Shown: positions 43,735-52,432 of the stretch, in pieces | Position numbering within the stretch: the stretch's first letter is position 1 | How the letters are laid out: every line of letters starts with the position of its first letter | Assembly (NCBI GenBank): GCA_022560655.1 | Contig: JADFSS010000002.1 | Coordinates: 1 to 64,000 of the forward strand | Direction of reading: 5' to 3' | DNA from: Candidatus Neomarinimicrobiota bacterium | Lineage (GTDB): Bacteria > Fidelibacterota > Marinisomatia > SCGC-AAA003-L08 > TS1B11 | Length of the DNA stretch: 64,000 nt | Made by a program: the position numbers and the translations under genes | Notes under the pieces: model-generated | Databases searched by the model: none | Told to the model about the DNA's origin: nothing | The model's input: only the letters and a program-made list of their open reading frames with translations

Positions 43735-44460
43735 ATGGCTGATTTGCCGTATCGTCGCGTCCTCCTGAAAATGAGCGGCGAGATTCTTGCTGGCGAACGA
43801 GGCTTTGGTATCGAGACTGCCGTTGTCGATAATCTTGCCCGTCAGGTCAAGACCGTTGCGGAGCGGGGCATCGAAATTGGCATTGTCATCGGCGGGGGCA
43901 ATTTTTTCCGGGGTGCCTCTGCCGCCGATAATGGCGTAGACCGAGTTTCCGCAGATTATCTGGGGATGTTGGGCACCGTCATGAATGCGGTTGCCTTTCA
44001 GAATGCCCTGGAGAGGCTCGGCCTCGATACGAGGGTTCTTTCGGCCATTACCATCACCCAGATGGCGGAACCGTATATCCGCCGCCGCGCTATTCGGCAT
44101 TTGGAAAAAGGGCGGGTGGTCATCTTCGCCGGTGGCACGGGCAACCCCTATTTTTCCACCGATACGGCAGCAGTGTTGCGCGGCATTGAAGTTGGAGCAG
44201 CGCTGATCTTGAAGGGCACGAAAGTCGATGGAGTGTACAGCGCCGATCCCATAGTCGACCCCGGGGCGAGGAAGTATGACAAACTTGATTATGAGGAAGT
44301 GATTTCGAAAAAACTGCGCGTCATGGATCTGACCGCGGTTACGCTCTGCATGGAAAACCAGCTGCCCATTCTGGTCTTCAACATGCAGTTAGATGGCAAC
44401 ATGTTAAAGGCTGCCAGCGGTGAGGCAGTGGGCACCATTGTTAGGGGGGAAGGGTCATGA
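43735..44460 (+). CDS. pyrH: UMP kinase
   Basis: Phosphorylates UMP to UDP; a bacterial amino-acid-kinase-fold enzyme. The 241-residue protein has [32 protein letters not shown], and [22 protein letters not shown], plus [15 protein letters not shown]-type residues ([18 protein letters not shown]). It is in the classic rpsB-tsf-pyrH-frr cluster and supplies UDP in parallel with the PyrR-controlled pathway upstream. The stop overlaps frr by 4 bases. Confidence 0.96.
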   Translation: MADLPYRRVLLKMSGEILAGERGFGIETAVVDNLARQVKTVAERGIEIGIVIGGGNFFRGASAADNGVDRVSADYLGMLGTVMNAVAFQNALERLGLDTRVLSAITITQMAEPYIRRRAIRHLEKGRVVIFAGGTGNPYFSTDTAAVLRGIEVGAALILKGTKVDGVYSADPIVDPGARKYDKLDYEEVISKKLRVMDLTAVTLCMENQLPILVFNMQLDGNMLKAASGEAVGTIVRGEGS

Positions 44461-45014
44461 TCAACGAGCTACACGCCCGCACGAAGGAACAGATGGATGC
44501 AACTTTGGAGCACACGCGTCAGGAGCTGGCAACATTGCGCACAGGACGTGCTAATCCCCGCCTGGTCGACCACATTAAGATCGATTACTACGGGAGTCAT
44601 CAGCCGCTGAAAAACCTGGCCAGCATATCGGCGCCGGAGCCGCGCATGCTGGTGGTTGAGCCTTTCGACAAGACCCAGATTGGGGCTGTCGAGAAAGCGA
44701 TTCAACTTGCTGATTTGGGACTCAATCCTACCAATGACGGGCAAGTCATCCGTCTGCCCATACCCGAGCTCACTGAGGAACGGCGGCGCGACCTTGTCAA
44801 GATAGCGCATGCGACCGTTGAAGAAGGCAAGGTAACGGTTCGCAATGTTCGCAGGGATGCAAACGCCGAACTTAAACTATTCGCCAAAGAGCACGATTTG
44901 TCCGAGGACAATATGCACCGCGAGATGGACAATATTCAGGGCATGACGGATGCTCGCGTCACTCAGCTGGATGAGATGCTGGCGACGAAGGAGCAGGAGA
45001 TTCTGCACGACTGA
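44457..45014 (+). CDS. frr: Ribosome recycling factor
   Basis: Splits post-termination ribosomes with EF-G. The 185-residue protein has the RRF core [24 protein letters not shown], then [54 protein letters not shown] and [16 protein letters not shown] 44457 overlaps the pyrH stop. A bidirectional terminator follows after 27 bases. Confidence 0.97.
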   Translation: MINELHARTKEQMDATLEHTRQELATLRTGRANPRLVDHIKIDYYGSHQPLKNLASISAPEPRMLVVEPFDKTQIGAVEKAIQLADLGLNPTNDGQVIRLPIPELTEERRRDLVKIAHATVEEGKVTVRNVRRDANAELKLFAKEHDLSEDNMHREMDNIQGMTDARVTQLDEMLATKEQEILHD

Positions 45015-45041
45015 CACAAGCGAGCTAGCGATGGCTGGATA

Positions 45042-45075
45042 AAAAAAGGGCGGGATGGGATTCCCGCCCTTTTTT
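45042..45075. terminator. Bidirectional intrinsic terminator between frr and nrdJ
   Basis: AAAAAAGGGCGGGA (45042-45055) pairs with TCCCGCCCTTTTTT (45062-45075) across a 6-base loop. The A-run and T-run on the two sides make it work for frr on the plus strand and nrdJ on the minus strand. Confidence 0.95.
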
Positions 45076-45102
45076 GCCCGTGTGGTGCGTAGTCAGGGGG
45101 GG

Positions 45103-47658
45103 TTAGCACCGGGAGTACCCGCATGCCGGGCAGGTAACGCAGCCGCCCTCGTGGACGACATTGCCGCCGCAATGCGGGCATGTAATCATGGTCTTGGAAC
45201 TAGGCTCCTCAGGGGTTGGCCCGCTGGCGGAAGAGTACCCAGGGGCAGGTTTTGGGCCGTCGGGTCTCAGGCCATTAGCACCGGCCCTGTCTCCAGCGCC
45301 GTTTTGAACAAGTTCCCACGGCCGTTTCTGTCGCTCGCCCAGATAGCGGCCCAGCGCCTGGCCAATGGCGTCCGGCGTCGACAGAATGAGGCGGCCTTGT
45401 TCCCAGGTTGGGCTGGGGCCGCTGATGCCTCTGAGCTGCTTCACGATTTCCCACGGATCCACGCCGGACCGAAGGTTCAGTGATATCAAGCGACTGATGG
45501 CTTCGGCCTGGGTGGACGCGGCGCCGCCAGCCTTACCGATCGTGGTGAAGACCTCGCAGAGCCCACGCTCATCCTCGTTGATGGTGATGTAGAGATTGCC
45601 CTCGCCGGTCCGGACCCTGCGCGTGACACCCCCGGTTATCTCCGGTCTGGGGCGGGGGTGCAGTTGTGGCCGGCCCATGAGGCTCTCAGAAACAGCGACG
45701 GAGGGTTGAGCCTGGGCATCAACGGTGCTCTCAGAATCACCGGATTGTCCGTCACGGTCAGCCTCTGGCTCATGAGGTGGCGGCTCATTTCCCTGTGGCT
45801 GGGACTGCTCGTCGGATATCAGGATACCCTCACGCGAACCCTCCCGGTAGACGGTAATGCCCTTTAGGCCTTCATGATAGGCGGCCATGTAGATCTCCGC
45901 CACCGTCTCCGCGGAGATGTCCTGGGGCAGATTCACCGTAGAAGAAATGGAGCTGTCGACGAAGCGCTGGATAACACCCTGTAGCTTCACCCGAAAAAAG
46001 GGGTCAATCTGGTGTGCGGTTGTGACATACTCGGGCATATCGCCGTCAGTCCCAAACAGATTCTTGATAATGGGGTGATAGACGGTGTATTCCCGGAAAG
46101 TATCGCCCAGCCCCTCATTCCGCTTTACGCGGCGCTTGTAGGAAGTGGCGAAAATCGGCTCGATGCCAGAGGTCACCTGGGCGACGATCGCCCCCGAGCC
46201 GGTAGGTGGCACAGTCAGAATGGTTACGTTGCGAATCCCCTGCTCTCTGATGTCCGTGCGCAGATTCTCCGGCAGGCTGGGTATGAAGTGGCTCTGGCGA
46301 TAGCCGTCCCACTCAAAGTTGGGGAAGACGCCCTTTTCAGCTGCAAGACTGATGGAAGTTGCGTAGGCCGTGTCCCGCATGGTTCTCATGATCTCCTCTA
46401 CAGCTTGGAGCGCCTCATCACTGTCGTACCGGATGCTCCGGCGCACCAGCATGTCGCCCAAACCAAGAATGCCCAGTCCAATGCGGCGATCGTTCTTGGC
46501 GTTTTCTTGCTGGATGGGGAGGGCATGGCGGTCAATGTTGTAATCGATCACATTATCGAGGAAGCGGGTGGCCACGCTCACCGTCTCATCAAACGCCGCC
46601 ATCATAAACTGGCCATCGGCATCCACAAAGCGCTCCAGGTTGATGCTGCCCAGATTGCAACAGCCACCATCGGGCAGCGGCTGCTCGGCGCAGGGGTTGG
46701 TGGAAACCAGCGGGCTGCAATACTCCCCGTTATGGTAGTCCCGCATGGTGTCCCAGAATATGAGCCCCGGTTCGGCGCTGGCATGGGCCGCGGCAATGAT
46801 CTCATGCCATAATTCCTGGGCGCGGACCGTGCGGTAGACCTCACCGCCCCACCGCAGTTCGAAGTCCTGATCCTGCTCCACCGCATGCATGAACTCATGG
46901 GTGAGCAGGACGGAGATATTCGAGTACATCACCTTGTCCAGATTTTTCTTGATCGTGATGAAGCTTTCAATATCGGGATGATCAACCCGCAGGGTTTGCA
47001 TGTTTGCACCCCGGCGCCCGTGCTGTGCGATCGTATTGGTGTTCGTGCTGAACAGGTCCATGAAGCCGATGGGGCCGCACGACTCCCCGCCCGTGCCGGC
47101 GATGGGCGAACCGGACGGCCGCAGGGTCGACAGGTCGTGGCCGCAGCCGCCGCCATACTTGTAGGTCAACGCCTCGTCAAAAATAGCCTGGTAGATGGCA
47201 CTGATGGCATCCTCCTTGATGGCCACAACATAGCAGTTATTGAGGGTCGTCTTGATATCTTCACGCCCCGCGCCGTGCATAATGCGACCGCCAGGAACGA
47301 AGCGAAAATCCTCCAGGAGGTACAAGAATCGACCTTCCCACTGGCGCCTCAACTCCGGGGTGGCTTCCACGCCGGCAATGGCCCTGGCCTGGCGCACCCA
47401 CAGATCCCACGGGTGGCTCTCTCCCGGCGCCAGATATTTGGCCCGCAACACGTCCCTGGCGATTTCGTCATCCTGATAATAGGCGTCCAATTTGTACTTT
47501 GGGGGCGACTGTTCGTCGCGGGTCTTGGGGGGCAAGGAGGCCTCGGCCATCCTGCCACGCCCGTTTCCAGTCTCGGCAGGCTCTAAGGGAAGCCTTGTTC
47601 CTGTGCCAGGGGCCCCGATAATCGTTTCAAAGAAATCAAATTCCATCGCTTCGGCCAT
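45103..47658 (-). CDS. nrdJ: Adenosylcobalamin-dependent (class II) ribonucleotide reductase
   Basis: Reduces ribonucleotides to deoxyribonucleotides using coenzyme B12 as radical source, independent of oxygen. From ATG 47658 (851 residues), preceded by AAGGAGGAG on the minus strand; the frame upstream of this lacks similarity. Motifs are LNNCYVVAIKEDAISAIYQ, KYGGGCGHDLSTLRPSG, the catalytic region NPCAEQPLPDGGCCNLGSIN, and TVPPTGSGAIVAQVTSGIEP. The C-terminus carries a Cys4-type ribbon, CPHCGGNVVHEGGCVTCPACGYSRC, typical of long NrdJ and probably involved in reducing the active site. A low-complexity linker (about residues 590-650) precedes it. Confidence 0.95.
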   Translation of the reverse strand: MAEAMEFDFFETIIGAPGTGTRLPLEPAETGNGRGRMAEASLPPKTRDEQSPPKYKLDAYYQDDEIARDVLRAKYLAPGESHPWDLWVRQARAIAGVEATPELRRQWEGRFLYLLEDFRFVPGGRIMHGAGREDIKTTLNNCYVVAIKEDAISAIYQAIFDEALTYKYGGGCGHDLSTLRPSGSPIAGTGGESCGPIGFMDLFSTNTNTIAQHGRRGANMQTLRVDHPDIESFITIKKNLDKVMYSNISVLLTHEFMHAVEQDQDFELRWGGEVYRTVRAQELWHEIIAAAHASAEPGLIFWDTMRDYHNGEYCSPLVSTNPCAEQPLPDGGCCNLGSINLERFVDADGQFMMAAFDETVSVATRFLDNVIDYNIDRHALPIQQENAKNDRRIGLGILGLGDMLVRRSIRYDSDEALQAVEEIMRTMRDTAYATSISLAAEKGVFPNFEWDGYRQSHFIPSLPENLRTDIREQGIRNVTILTVPPTGSGAIVAQVTSGIEPIFATSYKRRVKRNEGLGDTFREYTVYHPIIKNLFGTDGDMPEYVTTAHQIDPFFRVKLQGVIQRFVDSSISSTVNLPQDISAETVAEIYMAAYHEGLKGITVYREGSREGILISDEQSQPQGNEPPPHEPEADRDGQSGDSESTVDAQAQPSVAVSESLMGRPQLHPRPRPEITGGVTRRVRTGEGNLYITINEDERGLCEVFTTIGKAGGAASTQAEAISRLISLNLRSGVDPWEIVKQLRGISGPSPTWEQGRLILSTPDAIGQALGRYLGERQKRPWELVQNGAGDRAGANGLRPDGPKPAPGYSSASGPTPEEPSSKTMITCPHCGGNVVHEGGCVTCPACGYSRC

Positions 47659-47706
47659 GCGACCATCTCCTCCTTGAGGGTAAAAGACTTCCTCTGCTTC
47701 AAGCGG

Positions 47707-47751
47707 ATACCTGGCAACTGTTAGGTATACGGGGGCGGCATGAAATGCCGC
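47707..47751 (-). other. Two perfect hairpins in the nrdJ leader
   Basis: ATACCT (47707-47712) pairs with AGGTAT (47723-47728) across 10 bases; GCGGCAT (47735-47741) pairs with ATGCCGC (47745-47751) across 3 bases. Both lie in the nrdJ 5' leader (predicted start near 47775, start codon 47658). A cobalamin riboswitch would need about 200 bases and its B12 box; neither is visible, so these are unclassified. Confidence 0.5.
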
Positions 47752-47781
47752 GCAAAATGTAGGCCGCCTAAAATTAGGGTG

Positions 47782-47818
47782 CAAGTAAAAATGTGGCCTG
47801 GACCACAAAATATTGTGG
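47782..47818 (-). promoter_or_regulatory. nrdJ promoter with overlapping NrdR-box-like palindrome
   Basis: On the plus strand CCACAAAATATTGTGG (47803-47818) has perfect arms CCACAA/TTGTGG and matches the NrdR consensus ACACWATATNTWGTGT at about 13 of 16 positions. On the minus strand TTGTGG at 47808-47803 and TACTTG at 47787-47782 form a promoter-like pair, so the box overlaps the upstream element. NrdR boxes normally come in pairs; I could see only one. NrdR would repress reductase genes when dATP is high. Confidence 0.6.
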
Positions 47819-47904
47819 AGCAGTTCGAAGTATGAACTAGATGTTGCAGCGCAGGTTCACCAGGTAGATCGTGGCCCAACCGCGCAAGAACTCATATTGG
47901 TGTC

Positions 47905-47936
47905 TTGTGTTGGCAGGATAAGGCCCGGTAAATTGG
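47905..47936 (+). promoter_or_regulatory. Promoter of tRNA-Gly
   Basis: TTG (47905-47907), 21 bases, then TAAATTGG (47929-47936). This is the TTG-N21-TAnnTTnG form of FCB-group promoters and has the same spacing as the rplM promoter. The predicted start near 47943 is 4 bases before the tRNA. Confidence 0.6.
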
Positions 47937-47946
47937 ATTGGCCCGT

Positions 47947-48017
47947 GCGGGTGTAGTTCAATGGCAGAACACCAGCTTCCCAAGCTGGTTACGAGGGTTC
48001 GATTCCCTTCACCCGCT
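47947..48017 (+). tRNA. tRNA-Gly (anticodon CCC)
   Basis: Acceptor GCGGGTG (47947-47953) pairs perfectly with CACCCGC (48010-48016), with discriminator T. The anticodon stem CCAGC/GCTGG (47972-47976 and 47984-47988) closes the loop TTCCCAA, with anticodon CCC at 47979-47981. The T arm is GAGGG-TTCGATT-CCCTT, with one G-T pair. CCA is not encoded. It reads GGG glycine codons. It stands alone between nrdJ and the LPP20-type gene. Confidence 0.95.
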
Positions 48018-48101
48018 CAATCTTCAGGCTGTCGCCGGTCGCGGGCTTGCGGTAGCCCATGAGCGGAAACATTGGCCTCAATTACCAGAGAGCGTACCGA
48101 C

Positions 48102-49244
48102 ATGATCAACAACAGACTCTCGCCGAAACGAATCCTGCCACCGAATCTGGCCGTAGCCGTGCTCGTGGGACTGGGTGCCATCCTTAGTGCCCAGACACTG
48201 ACAGTGACCGGTCAGGGGATGGCCATGACCCGCGATGCTGCGTTGTCTGCCGCCAAGCGTGATGCCGTGGAGAAAGGGGTCGGCGTGGTGGTTGCCAGCG
48301 AAACGCTGGTAAAGAATTTTCAGGTGGTGGAGGACCGTATTCTGAGCAAAGCCAACGGGTTCGTAAAGACCTACGAAGAGCGGTCAGCCAGCCAGGGCCC
48401 TGATGGACTGTGGACAGTAACGATTGAGGCCGTCGTAACAGATATCCTGGACGAGGTGGTGAAGGATCAGTTGGCACTGGACCTCTTGCTATCGTGGGTG
48501 CGGCACCCACGGTTCATGATCATGATCGATGAGACCAACATTGATGATCCCAACTCCATCGTAGCCGAAACGGAGATTGGGCGGGCGCTGGCGGCCAAGG
48601 GGTTCAGTATCGTCAGCCCGAGCCAGAGCGAGGCCTTGCGGCAGAGGAATATCAGCCTGGCCTCCATTCAGGGAAATGCGGCCCAGGCCGCTGGCGTGGC
48701 AGCCGAGTTTGGCGCCGAGTACATCATTGTGGGCATCGCTAGCTCCAAAGCCGTAACCCATCCCATGCTGGGCACGCGGCTCTCGGGCCAGGCGAACATC
48801 AGCGCTCAGGTGATCCGCGCGGATAATGCCGAAATCATGGCACAGGAGACTTTCCACGGCAAGGGCACTCATATTGACGCCCGAACCGCCGGCGTGAGCG
48901 CCCTGAAACAGGCCGCCGGAAAAGTGAGCGACTACCTGTTGGCCGAAACGGTCAGGCGCTGGAGCCTCGAACAATCCAACGCCCGTCTCGTTACCCTGCG
49001 AATTTCCGGGGTGACCTTCCAAAGCCGTCGGCAGATCATCGCCAGTCTGGGCAGCGAGATCGAGGGCATACAGTCGGTGGACCAGCGCAGCTTTGCCAGT
49101 GGGACGGTCACCTTGGCCCTGCGCTATACAGGCAGCAATGAGGACCTGGGATCGGCCCTGGACGGGAAAGATTTCGGGACCTATGCACTATTCGTTGTGG
49201 CCATGACGCCCAGCGGCTTAGATCTCACAGTCCAGGCCAAATGA
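48102..49244 (+). CDS. Secreted LPP20/FlgT-N-type envelope protein
   Basis: A 380-residue protein from ATG 48102, with a signal peptide (about 1-31, ending ILSAQ). It begins TLTVTGQGMAMTRDAALSAAKRDAVEKGVGVVV, which is the LPP20/FlgT N-terminal repeat pattern (residues about 31-65). It continues through a Rossmann-like region (AAEFGAEYIIVGIASSKAV) similar to the FlgT middle domain, then a C-terminal strand-rich part. FlgT-like proteins assist flagellar ring stability in vibrios, so this may be a flagellar or envelope accessory; the gene is far from the flagellar cluster. It leads a five-gene plus-strand group. Confidence 0.7.
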   Translation: MINNRLSPKRILPPNLAVAVLVGLGAILSAQTLTVTGQGMAMTRDAALSAAKRDAVEKGVGVVVASETLVKNFQVVEDRILSKANGFVKTYEERSASQGPDGLWTVTIEAVVTDILDEVVKDQLALDLLLSWVRHPRFMIMIDETNIDDPNSIVAETEIGRALAAKGFSIVSPSQSEALRQRNISLASIQGNAAQAAGVAAEFGAEYIIVGIASSKAVTHPMLGTRLSGQANISAQVIRADNAEIMAQETFHGKGTHIDARTAGVSALKQAAGKVSDYLLAETVRRWSLEQSNARLVTLRISGVTFQSRRQIIASLGSEIEGIQSVDQRSFASGTVTLALRYTGSNEDLGSALDGKDFGTYALFVVAMTPSGLDLTVQAK

Positions 49245-49402
49245 CTCACTGCCGTGGATTTCGAACGGCGTCCACCGTGCTGAAATGCTGACCGTGGTGG
49301 CAATCCCCTTGCGGATGATGCTATCCATACCTACCTTCATTCCGAGCTACTCTTGCGTCCCGCGCCATGTCATTCAGTGCCACCAGCGGAGGAGTTTTCA
49401 CG

Positions 49403-50542
49403 ATGCGCGCTAAAGTATTGTTATCCCTTGCTTTGATAGGGCTAATGGGCTTGCCGGGGTGTGCTCCGAAGGTCGTATCACAGTCCGACCTGGACACGCC
49501 TGAGTACCACCAGCGGCTCGGTGTCCGCAGCCTTGAGAGCGGCGATTATGCCCGGGCCGAGGCCGCCTTTCAGCGGGCGGTGGACCTGGACAAGAATTTT
49601 GCCCCCGGTTGGGGTGGGCTGGGCCTGACGCGAGCCTACATGATGGACTTTCAGGATCGGGAAAAGGCCGTCAACAAAGCGGTGAAACTGGCCCCCAAGG
49701 ATCCTACGGTCTGGATATTCCGCGGCCGGTACTGGCTTGCCAAGAGGTCGCTGGAGAAGAATTGGTTGAAGAAAGCCGAAGGCGATCTTAACCGTGCCGC
49801 CAAACTTGACCCCGGTAACGAGGCAGTCGATTACTATCTGGGCGAGGCCAGCTTCTACGGACTGAATTTTCAACAGGCTGGCGCACAATTTGCCAAGGTG
49901 GTTGACCTGAAGGGCGACTTGGCGGGCAAGGCGGATGAGATGTGGACCCTTTCGCAGAATATTGTCAGGGCCAGACCGGGCACAGACGCGGGCCGGAAGA
50001 TCGCCATCAAGAGCGAGATCACCCGCTCCGACCTGGCGGTCCTCTTCGCTGAGGAGCTCAAACTCGCCGCCATATTCGAGCGTATGGCGCCCCCGAGCGC
50101 CGGGCAGGTGGGCTTCCGGCCCCCAGGGGCTTCGGAGACCCCAGCCGCCGCGATGGTTCCCCGGGATGTGGCCGGCCATTGGGCTGAGCCGTGGATCGTG
50201 GAGGCGTTGCAACTGGGCGTGTTCCAGGTGGATCCCGCAGGCAATTTTTCTCCCGACCAAACGGTAACTCGGGTCGACTATGCCATGGCCGTGCAACGCA
50301 TCCTGGTTACGGCTACGAGGGACGCCTCACTGGACACCCGCTATTTTGGGGAGAACCCGTCACGCTTCGCCGATGTGCCCAGTAGCCACTTTGCCTACAA
50401 TGCGATGGCGCTCTGTGCGGAGCGGGGCATCATGAAAGCCGACACATTCACCGGCCGGTTCGATCCGGGGGGCCACGTAACCGGAGCGGACGCCCTGCTC
50501 ATCATCAGGGATTTTCAAACTGCGCTACGAACCACCTTTTAG
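49403..50542 (+). CDS. TPR and SLH-domain lipoprotein
   Basis: From ATG 49403 (379 residues) with GGAGGAG upstream. It has a lipoprotein signal, GLMGLPGC, with Cys at about residue 20. It has TPR repeats (about 35-190, RLGVRSLESGDYARAEAAFQRAVDLD, LGLTRAYMMDFQD). The C-terminal third has two S-layer homology-like motifs (VAGHWAEPWIVEALQLGVFQ, FADVPSSHFAYNAMALCAERGIM). SLH domains bind secondary cell-wall polymers in monoderms; in diderms they occur in outer-membrane-peptidoglycan linkers. It likely anchors to the envelope. Confidence 0.82.
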   Translation: MRAKVLLSLALIGLMGLPGCAPKVVSQSDLDTPEYHQRLGVRSLESGDYARAEAAFQRAVDLDKNFAPGWGGLGLTRAYMMDFQDREKAVNKAVKLAPKDPTVWIFRGRYWLAKRSLEKNWLKKAEGDLNRAAKLDPGNEAVDYYLGEASFYGLNFQQAGAQFAKVVDLKGDLAGKADEMWTLSQNIVRARPGTDAGRKIAIKSEITRSDLAVLFAEELKLAAIFERMAPPSAGQVGFRPPGASETPAAAMVPRDVAGHWAEPWIVEALQLGVFQVDPAGNFSPDQTVTRVDYAMAVQRILVTATRDASLDTRYFGENPSRFADVPSSHFAYNAMALCAERGIMKADTFTGRFDPGGHVTGADALLIIRDFQTALRTTF

Positions 50543-50611
50543 AGCGCAGTCCATAGAGTTCTTTTGAGCGCCACGCTGTCCCGCACAACGAAATTTCCAG
50601 GGAGAAAACCT

Positions 50612-51523
50612 ATGCGACACAACAAACTTATGGTGACCGTGCTGCTTCTGCTCCTTTCCGTAGGCGCTGCGCGGGGCCAGGGATTGGGCGCCCCCGGGGC
50701 CGTCACCGAGCCGAATGAATTCGGTGTAGTGGACTATTCCATGCGGATCATTACCGCCACGGGTATCGGCGCCATTCCTACCAATGCGCCCAATGTGGGC
50801 ATGGCCCGGGCCAATGCGATTCGGGCGGCTAAATTGGACGCCCTGCGTAACCTCGTGGAGGCGGTGAAGGCGGTGCGAATCACGTCGGAGACCACTGTCA
50901 TGAACAACATGGTTTCAAGTGATGTCATCCGAACACAGGTGGAAGCCATGGTCCGGGGTGCCCGGCAGGTGGGGGACGTGAAATATCTGAGCGACGCGTC
51001 GGTGGAGCTCAGCATGACCGTGCCCATGAGCGGCATCATGGACGCCGTTCTCCCGGCCAGTGCCGCGGTGGCTACCCCCGGTGAAGACCAGCCCATTGCT
51101 TTCCTCCCAGGTATTGCTGGTGCTGCCAACCGCGCCCTTGCCCCGGCGGCTGGAGCTAGCGTTGCCCTCGCCATCGCGGGCCAGCCCATTACGGGTCTGA
51201 TTATCGATACCCGCGGCTTGGGAGTCAAACCGTCCATGTCGCCCCGCGTGTTTACCAGCGATGGGTCGGTGATCTACGGCCCGGGCAACTATCCCCGCGA
51301 CTTTGCTGTTACCCAGGGCGTGGTGGGCTACCACAAGGATATCGCCGCGGCCAAGCTCGATTCCCGCGTTGCGGGTAACCCGCTCACCATCAAGGGGACT
51401 GCAACCCAGGGCACGTTCGGCACCGATGTGGTTATCGCCACCCGCGATGCCCAGCAGGCGGCGGGATATGCCGGCTTCGCGGAGGCCCTCAGCAATTGCC
51501 GGGTGATGTTCATCCTCGACTGA
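50612..51523 (+). CDS. LPP20-family secreted protein
   Basis: From ATG 50612 (303 residues), behind AGGGAG. A signal peptide (about 1-23, ending AARGQ) is followed by MRIITATGIGAIPTNAPNVGMARANAIRAAKLDALRNLVEAVKAV, the LPP20 pattern with the Ala-Arg-rich helix. The centre has VRGARQVGDVKYLSDASVELSMTVPM. The last 110 residues form a separate beta-rich region with MSPRVFTSDGSVIYG. It shares the LPP20 head with the gene at 48102 but is shorter; the pair suggests duplication. Confidence 0.75.
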   Translation: MRHNKLMVTVLLLLLSVGAARGQGLGAPGAVTEPNEFGVVDYSMRIITATGIGAIPTNAPNVGMARANAIRAAKLDALRNLVEAVKAVRITSETTVMNNMVSSDVIRTQVEAMVRGARQVGDVKYLSDASVELSMTVPMSGIMDAVLPASAAVATPGEDQPIAFLPGIAGAANRALAPAAGASVALAIAGQPITGLIIDTRGLGVKPSMSPRVFTSDGSVIYGPGNYPRDFAVTQGVVGYHKDIAAAKLDSRVAGNPLTIKGTATQGTFGTDVVIATRDAQQAAGYAGFAEALSNCRVMFILD

Positions 51524-51626
51524 TGAGAGCGTGCGGTTGGGGCCAAACGACACTCGCTCGCGATATTCTCGCCAGCCTACCGCTAGCTGTCTCCTAAGGC
51601 GGATCCGATAATCCCTCCGACCGGGC

Positions 51627-52400
51627 TTGAATGACGGCATGACAGCTCCTTACCGGTATCTTCCGGTCTTACTGCCCATATTTCTAACTGCTCTATCGGC
51701 CCAGGACAAACAACTGTTCGGCCGGGTGACCTTTCCCCTGGGCAACGTCCAGATCCTGGTTCGGCCCAATCCGGGCTGGGGCAAAGCGATTATGAATCAG
51801 GACGTATTTGTGGGCGACAGGATCAGGACGGCACCCAAATCGCGCTGTGAGATTACCCTCGATGGAGGCGGGAAAGTCCGCATTGCGGAGAAAAGCGAGC
51901 TGCAGCTGACCGCTGCAAGTGTAACCCCCCTCCAGAAGGACTTCGGGGCGACAATTTTTTCGGGCCAGGTGTGGGTGGCGGCCAAGGCGGCTTTTGGTGA
52001 GACCAGGAACGTCGCTATCCGGGCGCCGACGGCAGTGGCCGCCATACGCGGCACCAAGTTCAGGACCATCGCCGACACGGCTGAGAGCTCGGTACTGGTG
52101 TACGAGGGCAATGTGGACGTTATCTGGGCGCAGGCCGGCGATGGTGGCCAGCAGGGCGATGGTGGCACCGGTGCACCGGACCCCATCAGGATTGGGCCGC
52201 CCCAGGAAGTAGCCCCGCCTGAGGAGGTGCCAGGCCCCTACGAGGTGTCACTGGAAGACTGGATCACCCTGGTTGAAGGCATGCAGATCAACGTCCGCTC
52301 GGACGGCCGCTACAATCTGTTCGAGTTTGATCAGGCGACCGATGATCAGTTGGAGTTTGTCCGCTGGAACAAAGACCTCGATCAACAACAGGGAGAATAG
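51627..52400 (+). CDS. FecR-domain periplasmic protein
   Basis: A 257-residue protein with a signal peptide (about 1-26). Residues about 30-170 are a FecR domain: FPLGNVQILVRP, DVFVGDRIRTAPKSRCEITLDGGGKVRIAEKSEL, and the RAPTAVAAIRGTKFRTIAD signature. A Gly/Pro linker and a short C-terminal segment follow. FecR proteins carry signals to sigma factors or, next to CHASE2 cyclases, form an envelope sensing pair. It ends 32 bases before the cyclase gene. Confidence 0.87.
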   Translation: MNDGMTAPYRYLPVLLPIFLTALSAQDKQLFGRVTFPLGNVQILVRPNPGWGKAIMNQDVFVGDRIRTAPKSRCEITLDGGGKVRIAEKSELQLTAASVTPLQKDFGATIFSGQVWVAAKAAFGETRNVAIRAPTAVAAIRGTKFRTIADTAESSVLVYEGNVDVIWAQAGDGGQQGDGGTGAPDPIRIGPPQEVAPPEEVPGPYEVSLEDWITLVEGMQINVRSDGRYNLFEFDQATDDQLEFVRWNKDLDQQQGE

Positions 52401-52432
52401 GGGTAAAACCGTGGCATCGCTTCGTCGGCTAA

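Noticed and set aside
46012-46812. Plus-strand ORF inside nrdJ (266 codons)
   Set aside because: Shadow of the strongly conserved nrdJ gene on the minus strand; no start context.
47659-47775. Cobalamin riboswitch before nrdJ
   Set aside because: The leader is too short and no B12-box-like sequence is visible.
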